64,000 nt of DNA from Acidobacteria bacterium Mor1 (GTDB lineage Bacteria > Acidobacteriota > Polarisedimenticolia > Polarisedimenticolales > Polarisedimenticolaceae): positions 3,473,385 through 3,537,384 of the forward strand of contig CP011806.1 of the NCBI GenBank assembly GCA_001664505.1, given 5' to 3'. The notes beneath the pieces are model-generated. The model searched no databases. It saw nothing but the letters and a program-made list of their open reading frames with translations, and was not told where the DNA came from. Below, in pieces: positions 7,084 to 13,092 of this stretch. The stretch's first letter is position 1; every line of letters begins with the position of its first letter. The position numbers and the translations under genes were made by a program.

Positions 7084-9312
7084 ATGCGGGACCTTGCGGT
7101 GGCACGAGTGTCTGACCCCCAGAAGCTCAAGCACTACGAGCTGGAGAATCCCCTCGGGGAAGGGGGCATGGGTGTGGTCTACCGCGCCAGGGATACTCGC
7201 CTGGGCCGCACCGTCGCGATCAAGATGCTGCCCCGGGCGCTGAGCGCCGACGAGGAGCGCAGCCGCCGCTTCGAACGGGAAGCCCGCATCGTCTCCGCCG
7301 TCAACCATCCCAACATCGCCACGCTCTACGACGTCGACCGGGACGGCGACACCGCCTTCCTGATCATGGAGCTGGTCGAGGGCCTCAACCTGCGCCAACT
7401 GATGCGCCGAGGCCCGGTGCCGATGGAGCAGGTGGTCGAAGGGGGCGTGCAGATCGCCGACGCGCTGTGGGCCGCCCACAAACAAGGGGTGGTGCACCGG
7501 GATCTCAAGCCCGAGAACGTGATGGCGTCGGAATCCGGCTACTTCAAGGTGCTCGACTTCGGCATCGCCCGTTTCGAAGACACCGCCGCTCCCGCCGACG
7601 ACCCGGCATCCAACACCACCCAGACGCCGACCCGCACCTGGGCCACCCGCGCCGGCGACCTGGTCGGCACCGTGGCCTACATGTCGCCGGAACAGGCCAT
7701 GGGCGAGGCGGTGGACGCCCGCTCGGACATCTTCTCGTTAGGCAGCCTGCTCTACGAGTTGGCCACCGGGAAGCCGGCGTTCAGCGGCAAGAATGAATTC
7801 GCCACGGTGCAGGCGATCAACCTGACCGACCCGGCGCCGATGCGCGAGATCCGTAGCGAGATCCCGGTCGAGCTCGAGATGATCGTGATGCGCTGTCTGG
7901 CCAAGCAGCCGGAGCAGCGCTACGGTTCGGCGGAAGAACTTGCTGCCGATCTGCGCGCGCTGCGTTCCGGTGAGCTCACCACCAGCCATCTGCGCCGGGC
8001 CCAGCGGGCTGCGGGTGCGGCCGCCGGCGGTTCGTCGACGCTGTGGCGCGGCGTTGCCGGCGTTGCGGCGTTGGCCTTGGTTGCCGTGGCGGCGGTCTGG
8101 GCGATCCCGCGGCTGCGCAGCAACCCGGCCACCGACATCGAACAGGCCGAGCCCATGCGGCTGCGCACCGAAGGCATCCAAACCCCGGGAGCGACCCCGC
8201 GGCCCCACACCCCGCCAGGGCTCGGACCGGCCGGCCGCTTCGGCGATACGAGCCTGGCGGTGCAGAACGGTGGGCTGCCCCGGGTCGTCGTCGCCTTCTT
8301 CGAAAACAACAGCGGTGATCAAGATGTCGACTGGTTGGCCCGGGGACTTCCCGAGATGCTGACCACCGACCTCAGCCGCTCGACCAAGCTGGACGTGATC
8401 GCGACCCAGCGGCTCTACGATCTGCTGTCAGCGGCAGGCAAGCCAACCGACCAACCGCTGGATCGTTCCGTCGCCGCGGAGCTCGCTCGCTGGGCCGGCG
8501 CCGATCTGGTGATCCACGGCTCACTTGTCAAAGCCGGCGACACCTATCGCATCGACGTGCAGGCCCAGGATGTGCGCACCGGTTCGGTCGCCGTGGCCCA
8601 CAAGGTGCAGGGCCAGGACATCTTCTCGATGGTGTCGGAACTGACCCAGGGCGTGCTTGACGGCCTGGACATGAGCGGCGAAACAACCGAATCGCCCACG
8701 CTCCTGGCCGGCGGCGGCCCCGGCCTGACCGCCTCCCCCGAAGCCTACCGGCTGTTCGTCAAGGGCAAGACCCTGTTCGACAAGCTCTACTTCGACGAAG
8801 CATCGGAAGCCTTCCAACAGTCGCTGACCCACGACCCCGAGTTCGCCCTGGCCAACCTGCACATGGGCATGCTGCGCCAACTCGAAGGCCAACCGGACTC
8901 GGCACGCCAGCATCTGGAACTGGCAGCCCGCCACGGCGAACGCCTACCCGAATCCAAGCGCCTGCTTGCCGAAGCCATGACCGCGATCTTCATCGAACAC
9001 GACATGGAACGCGCCGAGATGCTCAGCGCCAAGCTGAAGCAGGAACACCCCGGCAAGGAAGACACCCAGATCTGGATCGGCCAGGCCTGTCAGGCCGAAG
9101 GCAAACCGCTTGACGCGATTCGCAACCTGCGTGAGTCGTTGGCGCGGGATCCGAACAACCTGCTGGCTACGGCGACACTTGCCGATGTGTTGGCGCAGCT
9201 AGGCGAGGTCGAGTCGGCGGGCGGGATCCTGATGGATGCGATGAAGCGGCATCCCGAGTCGGAGCAGGCGATCAATAAGCGGATGGATCGGATGAAGGAG
9301 ACTGGGGGGTAG
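7084..9312 (+). CDS. Membrane-anchored Ser/Thr protein kinase with FlgO/TolB-like and TPR regions
   Basis: Hanks-type kinase of about 742 residues. Seen: glycine loop GEGGMG (about 25-31), VAIK lysine (44-47), HRDLKPEN catalytic loop (138-145), DFG (158-160), and an SPE activation-loop end. After the kinase domain comes one membrane helix (about 323-342). The periplasmic part starts with a FlgO/TolB-N-like domain (about 398-530, VVVAFFENNSGDQDVDWLARGLPEML) and ends with TPR-like helices (about 553-742). The start at 7084 is chosen for its AGGAGG site 7 bases upstream; the open frame extends 104 codons further but that part is Arg-rich and overlaps the preceding gene. Such kinases are abundant in Acidobacteriota and Myxococcota. 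Confidence 0.93.
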   Translation: MRDLAVARVSDPQKLKHYELENPLGEGGMGVVYRARDTRLGRTVAIKMLPRALSADEERSRRFEREARIVSAVNHPNIATLYDVDRDGDTAFLIMELVEGLNLRQLMRRGPVPMEQVVEGGVQIADALWAAHKQGVVHRDLKPENVMASESGYFKVLDFGIARFEDTAAPADDPASNTTQTPTRTWATRAGDLVGTVAYMSPEQAMGEAVDARSDIFSLGSLLYELATGKPAFSGKNEFATVQAINLTDPAPMREIRSEIPVELEMIVMRCLAKQPEQRYGSAEELAADLRALRSGELTTSHLRRAQRAAGAAAGGSSTLWRGVAGVAALALVAVAAVWAIPRLRSNPATDIEQAEPMRLRTEGIQTPGATPRPHTPPGLGPAGRFGDTSLAVQNGGLPRVVVAFFENNSGDQDVDWLARGLPEMLTTDLSRSTKLDVIATQRLYDLLSAAGKPTDQPLDRSVAAELARWAGADLVIHGSLVKAGDTYRIDVQAQDVRTGSVAVAHKVQGQDIFSMVSELTQGVLDGLDMSGETTESPTLLAGGGPGLTASPEAYRLFVKGKTLFDKLYFDEASEAFQQSLTHDPEFALANLHMGMLRQLEGQPDSARQHLELAARHGERLPESKRLLAEAMTAIFIEHDMERAEMLSAKLKQEHPGKEDTQIWIGQACQAEGKPLDAIRNLRESLARDPNNLLATATLADVLAQLGEVESAGGILMDAMKRHPESEQAINKRMDRMKETGG

Positions 9313-9314
9313 GG

Positions 9315-9649
9315 TGTAGTAACCGGAACGTGACCGGACAGATCACTCTCCCGCAACGTCCCAACCTCTATCACGCAGTGATGGTTTTCCTCTTGCGGTC
9401 TGCTTGGCCCTCATGAACGTCCTGCCGCCGCACCAGCCACTTGGTGAGGTGCCGGTTCTGATTGTATTCGCTCAGCCACGCGTCGAGGTCAGCATGTAGC
9501 TCTTCGATCGAAGAGTAGATCTTGTCGCGCAGGCGAACCCAGTAGAACTGCTCGGGAACAGTCGTGTGAAATCGCTCGCAGACTTCGCTGGTTTGTGTCT
9601 CTTGGTCTTCGTTCTCGTGTGGTCGATGCACGCAAGCGCAAGACAACAC
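9315..9649 (-). mobile_element. IS481-like insertion sequence remnant
   Basis: One end of an IS survives: transposase C-terminal coding sequence (9371-9649) and, beyond it, a terminal sequence beginning TGTAGTAACCGGAACGTGAC at 9315, which on the minus strand ends in CTACTACA as IS481/IS3-type ends do. It starts 3 bases after the stop codon of the kinase gene. The other end and the 5' two-thirds of the transposase are absent, so the element is dead. Confidence 0.6.
9371..9649 (-). pseudogene. IS481-family transposase, truncated C-terminal fragment with frameshift
   Basis: Residues SEVCERFHTTVPEQFYWVRL followed by IYSSIEELHADLDAWLSEYNQNR match the end of the DDE/integrase core of IS481-type transposases (family pattern NGICERFHxTVxxEFY ... 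SLEELQxDLDxWLxxYNxxR). The N-terminal DNA-binding part and the first catalytic Asp residues are missing. After YNQNR, near 9450, the correct family ending continues in the +1 frame (GGRTFMRAKQTARGK, compare GRTPxxTFxxGKxxAxEK), so there is also a frameshift. Not functional. Confidence 0.7.
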
Positions 9650-9650
9650 C

Positions 9651-10079
9651 CTAGCTCTCCCTCTCCTGACTACACCCCGAGATTCTGTTTCGTATGACTA
9701 TGCGTCGCAGGATCATGATGAAGTTGAAGGCATCCTTGAATCGCCCAGATGGCCCGTAGCTCCCAGCTACACGCACGAACCTCTCGCCTAATTTTGTTCG
9801 AAGGACGACTCCAGTACTGTCTTGCTTTGATTGGGGGCTCTCAAAGCCAAGTACGTCCTCGTACGCCACTCTCTCAACGTCAGAATGCTCTGCTATGTGA
9901 AAGGCTTGCCCGCCGAAGACGATGATCGAATCGGCCCATGGAGCGGGATTGCGATAGACTCCGACTACCTCATCGCCTCTACTCTCCGGCGGCACCTCCG
10001 GCGGCCATGATTCCTGCTCGGAGAAGAAAGGCGTCGACCCCATACTCTTGACAACTATATTTCTTGTCGATCGCGGCAT
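9651..10079 (-). CDS. Hypothetical protein of the accessory island
   Basis: Not recognised. The 142-residue soluble protein has no signal peptide or membrane helix. Its centre (GDEVVGVYRNPAPWADSIIVFGGQAF ... VAYEDVLGFESP) alternates beta strands in a way that recalls small PH-like or immunity-type domains, then ends with a basic helix. The ATG at 10079 has only a weak ribosome-binding site and follows the upstream stop by 3 bases, so it is probably translationally coupled; an ATG 12 codons later is an alternative. It is the last gene of the minus-strand island row and directly borders the transposase relic. Confidence 0.6.
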   Translation of the reverse strand: MPRSTRNIVVKSMGSTPFFSEQESWPPEVPPESRGDEVVGVYRNPAPWADSIIVFGGQAFHIAEHSDVERVAYEDVLGFESPQSKQDSTGVVLRTKLGERFVRVAGSYGPSGRFKDAFNFIMILRRIVIRNRISGCSQERES

Positions 10080-10082
10080 GGT

Positions 10083-10513
10083 CTACTCAAAGGTGAATGT
10101 TAATGCGTTGCTTCCATCTTTCGCGCTTGCGAGTACGCCCAGGAGTGCCCGATGAGCATTTGCTGAAGAAGCTGCAACCTCTCGCCGCCCCCCCAACACC
10201 ACTTCGGGGCGCTCGATTGCAGCCCGCAAGAGATCTCGCACGTGATCCTTGTAATCCGTCACGAGCATCATCCTCTTTCCGAGTTCCTTGAGCCGAGATG
10301 TTCGCGCGACCGCCCGTAGCTCAACTCTCCCTCATGAAACTTCTCGATACACCAACCATCCTGCTGGCATAGAATCCAAACATCTGATTCCGTACTGAGA
10401 ATCGCCTCCCCGCATTGGCTGAGCGTGAAATACGGCACCCTCACCATTGGCCGAAGCGCATTGGTCCATAGCAGGGACAGCGTCGCTTGCGAGTCCGGGT
10501 TTTCAGAGAGCAA
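10083..10513 (-). pseudogene. Hypothetical gene split by a one-base frameshift
   Basis: Two short frames, one ending at 10268 and one covering 10083-10271, appear to be halves of one protein. Reading the second frame upstream of its first ATG gives a natural sequence (VELRAVARTSRLKELGKRMM) that joins the first frame at about 10310-10325, after IEKFHEG. The span is one base short of a multiple of three, so a single deletion, or a sequencing error, would explain it. A likely start is the TTG at 10513, with GAGGAG 5 bases upstream, right after the stop of the preceding gene at 10524; an ATG at 10615 would overlap that gene by 92 bases. Function unknown. Confidence 0.5.
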
Positions 10514-10523
10514 TAGGCTCTCC

Positions 10524-11318
10524 TCAATCGAGTCCCATCTCGTCCCTTCGAGCACGGACTTCCCCAAGCCATTGTTCGATACGCGGGCGGATCTTCGCTT
10601 CATCGGGAACTCCATCGAATACCTGTTTGGCGTTGCCGAAGTAGTCGCGTAGGTAGCTTCTTGGGTAGCCGTCTCTCACCTTGGCCTGGACCGTCCAGCT
10701 GATACTGCTCGAGCCTTCCAGCTCGGCTGCGTACTGGACGATATTCTGCGAACACAGCGCCGCATCACGCACCAGCTCATCCTTGGGCTTGGAATTGGTC
10801 CTGACCTGGCAGGTTATCCCGTGTGCTTCGAAACGCTCCGAGATGCTCGATTCTGGCAGGTCTCGTAGGGGGTGATCGAGCCTCGGTGAGACCCCGTCAA
10901 ACTGCTCCGCCGATTCCTCGAGCCAGATCGCGGCCGCGATCGCTTCGACAAACTCGTCGTGGAATCGAAACAGGTAGTGAGAGAACTCGGCGAGCATCTC
11001 ATCAACGTCCCCGCCGAAGTTGTACTGGTTGCCATAGTGGGCCTTTTCGTAGGTGTACCTCTCCTTGAGCCAGGTCGAATTATCAACAGTGCATACCCAG
11101 GATGCCGGTTCGCCCGAATAAGGGCTGTACTCACCTCTGCAAATGCGTAGCGAATCGAGGCGTTCGAAGGTGACTTGACCCCACCCGCCTGATTCGGTGG
11201 GAAAGTTGATGACCGCGGGGCCATCTCCGAATTGCACGATCGGTCCATCCACCGAATCAGCTTCAACTGGAACGTGCAACCCCCGAGCGACCTGGCGTTT
11301 CTTTGAGAATATCTTCAT
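10524..11318 (-). CDS. Hypothetical protein of the accessory island
   Basis: Not recognised. 264 acidic, soluble residues without signal peptide or membrane helix. The ATG at 11318 has GGAGGG 6 bases upstream; a start 8 codons earlier lacks one. The middle part is aromatic-rich (GEYSPYSGEPASWVC, then WLKERYTYEKAHYGNQYNF) followed by a long helix (MLAEFSHYLFRFHDEFVEAI) and a C-terminal helical tail. Its position in a row of small unrelated genes is typical of immunity-gene arrays of polymorphic toxin systems, but no toxin is visible in the window, so this is only a suggestion. Confidence 0.65.
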   Translation of the reverse strand: MKIFSKKRQVARGLHVPVEADSVDGPIVQFGDGPAVINFPTESGGWGQVTFERLDSLRICRGEYSPYSGEPASWVCTVDNSTWLKERYTYEKAHYGNQYNFGGDVDEMLAEFSHYLFRFHDEFVEAIAAAIWLEESAEQFDGVSPRLDHPLRDLPESSISERFEAHGITCQVRTNSKPKDELVRDAALCSQNIVQYAAELEGSSSISWTVQAKVRDGYPRSYLRDYFGNAKQVFDGVPDEAKIRPRIEQWLGEVRARRDEMGLD

Positions 11319-11669
11319 CTTTCGCCCTCCGCTCGACCGCACTCGCTATCGAAGTGACTCGACATGTCTATCCAATAGGCCGGCGGCACCCCCGACGAGG
11401 CGTGTTCCGGCCGCGTTGTGTCCTCGTACCCTGCCCCCTGCCGAAGAGCCTGCTACCGGCGAAACCGGGATCCCATCGGGGATACGTCATCCAGGATCTC
11501 TTCCACGGTACCGCTCGCAGTCTGTCGAGCACCGCCGTGAAGTCGGAAAGACATCCCGACCTCTAGATGGTCTGAATAGACCCCGCCGTAGAGCAGGACG
11601 ATACGGACCTTGTAGGTACCCCCGCGCTACCATGGGTTCGCCTTCCGTAGCAGTAGATCAGGGTCACTC
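11319..11669. other. Gene-free stretch with a decayed copy of a neighbouring gene
   Basis: About 350 bases without an intact gene. The part 11556-11633 is a diverged copy of the 3' end of the small gene at 11908-12066 (see repeat entries). Beyond it, the minus-strand frame continues for ~30 codons (GGARQTASGTVEEILDDVSP) to a stop and shows no recognisable protein. It is probably the remnant of a gene pair duplicated from 11670-12066. Confidence 0.45.
11556..11633 (-). repeat. Diverged duplicate, copy B
   Basis: Minus-strand reading encodes RGGTYKVRIVLLYGGVYSDH then LEVG, matching RGGTYKVQIVLPYGKVYAEH then LEVG of copy A at 11919-11994. Nucleotide identity is high over about 76 bases. Copy B has one extra base near its start (ATGGTAGCGCGG against ATGGCGCGCGG), which breaks the frame. 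Confidence 0.65.
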
Positions 11670-11906
11670 CTACTGCAGAACTTCGTCCAGACTCTTCTTC
11701 AGTGCTCTCACACTCACTTCCGCACTCCCCAGGCCGGCCTCTTCCTCAAGTGCTTGCTGGAGCTTCCATCGCAGCCCCATCAGTATCTCGGTTGCCGTCG
11801 ATCCCCGCGCCTTGGCGTCTCGAAGGCCCTGAGCGAGGTCGGGTCGCCCGGATCTCTCCAAGTCCTGACAGACAACTTCCGCTTCTGCGTAGTAGTCGCG
11901 CGCCAA
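11670..11906 (-). CDS. Small hypothetical helical protein, TTG start
   Basis: Not recognised. 78 residues, predicted all-helical, acidic, soluble (YYAEAEVVCQDLERSGRPDL then RDAKARGSTATEILMGLRWK). The start is TTG at 11906, one base after the TAG of the gene at 11908-12066, with GGAGGG 7 bases upstream; the arrangement implies translational coupling. The pair of a ~50-residue beta-rich protein and a ~80-residue helical protein has the size and spacing of a toxin-antitoxin module, but neither matches a known family that I can name. Confidence 0.6.
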   Translation of the reverse strand: MARDYYAEAEVVCQDLERSGRPDLAQGLRDAKARGSTATEILMGLRWKLQQALEEEAGLGSAEVSVRALKKSLDEVLQ

Positions 11907-11907
11907 T

Positions 11908-12066
11908 CTACAACCCTCCGACCTCTAGGTGTTCAGCATAGACCTTGCCGTAGGGAAGGACGATCTGCACCTTGTAGGTGCCTCCGCGCGCCATGTCCTC
12001 CCCCTCAGCAAGGTTGTAGACCCTGGATGTAGTCAAGTCACTCGCGACCAAGAACGTTGGCCTCAT
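11908..12066 (-). CDS. Small hypothetical protein (52 residues)
   Basis: ATG at 12066, ending GGTYKVQIVLPYGKVYAEHL-EVGGL. Beta-rich, no membrane segment. The same frame continues upstream through a TGA codon at 12070-12072 into another ATG at 12153 with a GAGGG site (MGINETVELNAVVTWKAKAQ), so the original gene may have been 81 codons with a later in-frame stop. Copy A of the repeat lies within this gene. It is directly upstream of, and coupled to, the TTG-started gene at 11906. Confidence 0.45.
   Translation of the reverse strand: MRPTFLVASDLTTSRVYNLAEGEDMARGGTYKVQIVLPYGKVYAEHLEVGGL
11919..11994 (-). repeat. Duplicated gene segment, copy A
   Basis: Intact copy of the ~76-base segment also found at 11556-11633. 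It lies in the 3' half of the 52-codon gene. The two copies flank the 78-codon gene at 11670-11906, consistent with tandem duplication of a two-gene module followed by decay of the downstream copy. Confidence 0.65.
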
Positions 12067-12175
12067 ACCTCAAACGGCGGCTGAAAGTTCCCCTTGCGCC
12101 TTCGCTTTCCAAGTCACGACAGCGTTCAGTTCAACAGTTTCGTTGATACCCATGGTCAGAATCCCTCGATCAGCG

Positions 12176-12604
12176 TCACTGGCCTTGCAAAGTCCATCGC
12201 ACCGCCAAGGGCACCTGGCCACGGCCAGACCAATCCGGATCATCCCGTGGAAAGAACTCACCGGTGGCGCAACGCGCTGCCTCTCTACAAATCGCGAGGT
12301 GCGGTTCGAGCAACAATTTCAGCTCGGCGGCGCGAGCTCTCTCTTCCGGCAACGCGGGATGGCTATCCAACGTGGCTACTCCCTGGTGAAATGCGGTTTC
12401 CCAGCGCCTCCAGATCGCCCACGCTTCCAGCGCCAAGACCAGAGCGTCGTCGGTGATCGGAGACAGCCAATAGATTTCCGTGTAGTCATCGGCCGTGGCA
12501 TCCCATTCGCGCTCATAGGCAACGGGCTGCCCCCCAAGAGTTGCCACACCCTTGCACGGAACATCGTAATACTCATCGACTGTGTGAACCGTATCCGCGT
12601 TCAT
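12176..12604 (-). CDS. Hypothetical protein of the accessory island
   Basis: Not recognised. 142 residues from the ATG at 12604, which has GGAGAG 4 bases upstream; the open frame extends 15 codons further without a better site. Acidic and soluble. The N-terminal half is beta-rich (VATLGGQPVAYEREWDATAD), the C-terminal half helical and Trp-rich (ALEAWAIWRRWETAFHQG). It follows the gene at 12622-12930 by 17 bases and precedes the short gene(s) at 11908-12153 on the same strand, so it belongs to the island operon. Confidence 0.65.
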   Translation of the reverse strand: MNADTVHTVDEYYDVPCKGVATLGGQPVAYEREWDATADDYTEIYWLSPITDDALVLALEAWAIWRRWETAFHQGVATLDSHPALPEERARAAELKLLLEPHLAICREAARCATGEFFPRDDPDWSGRGQVPLAVRWTLQGQ

Positions 12605-12621
12605 TCGCTCTCCGAGATCGC

Positions 12622-12930
12622 TCAACCCCCATCGGGAACCAGATCCCACAGCTCGTTTCTTATGGCCATCCGATCCAACGCGGCTTCCATGTTCCGTCGT
12701 GTCACGGACGGAAGGACAATCAAGTTGCGCTCGAAAAAGATTGCGTCGGTGGATAGATCGTCCTCGATCGTTTGCCCTAGCCGTACCGGTTCGTAAAACG
12801 TAACCGTTGACCGGCGATCTCGAGCAACGACGACGACTCCGGTCAGCCAGCCCTTCGCCTCGATCGTCTGCCAGTCACACTCCTCGAAGAACACGGGGAA
12901 CTCGACTCGGAACTCTCGCGGCCCAGGCAT
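12622..12930 (-). CDS. Hypothetical protein, first gene of the island row
   Basis: Not recognised. 102 residues starting at an ATG (12930) just behind a strong GGAGGAGG site. The order is short beta strands, then an acidic Thr/Asp stretch and C-terminal helices (SVTRRNMEAALDRMAIRNEL). Small size, acidic character and lack of signal peptide resemble immunity or antitoxin-like proteins. It is the promoter-proximal gene of the minus-strand row 9651-12930; the terminator at 13032-13064 separates it from the secreted protein gene upstream. Confidence 0.65.
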   Translation of the reverse strand: MPGPREFRVEFPVFFEECDWQTIEAKGWLTGVVVVARDRRSTVTFYEPVRLGQTIEDDLSTDAIFFERNLIVLPSVTRRNMEAALDRMAIRNELWDLVPDGG

Positions 12931-13031
12931 CAAGCCTCCTCCACCTGGGTTGGAAGTATTCGGCCGTGAGCTCGACGCCGCCCAGGCTGTTGTCCATGGC
13001 CTTCAATAGGGATGAAGACGATTCTACAGCC

Positions 13032-13064
13032 AAAAAGAGCCCGCCGGATCGCTCCGGCGGGCTC
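13032..13064 (-). terminator. Rho-independent terminator of the matrixin/vWA operon
   Basis: Perfect 12-bp stem GAGCCCGCCGGA with TCCGGCGGGCTC around a 4-base loop, followed on the minus strand by TTTTT. It lies 29 bases beyond the stop of the gene ending at 13093. This is the clearest intrinsic terminator in the window. Confidence 0.9.
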
Positions 13065-13092
13065 ATCGGCAGACCTTCGAGTCGAACAGGGA

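Noticed and set aside
11197-12796. Long plus-strand frames in the island
   Set aside because: They are antisense to minus-strand genes that have ribosome-binding sites and natural acidic composition; the plus frames are Arg/Ser-rich.
12875-12997. 40-codon minus-strand frame (MDNSLGGVELTAEYFQP...)
   Set aside because: It has a GAAGG before ATG and might be a leader peptide, but it overlaps the better supported gene at 12622-12930 and has no known match.
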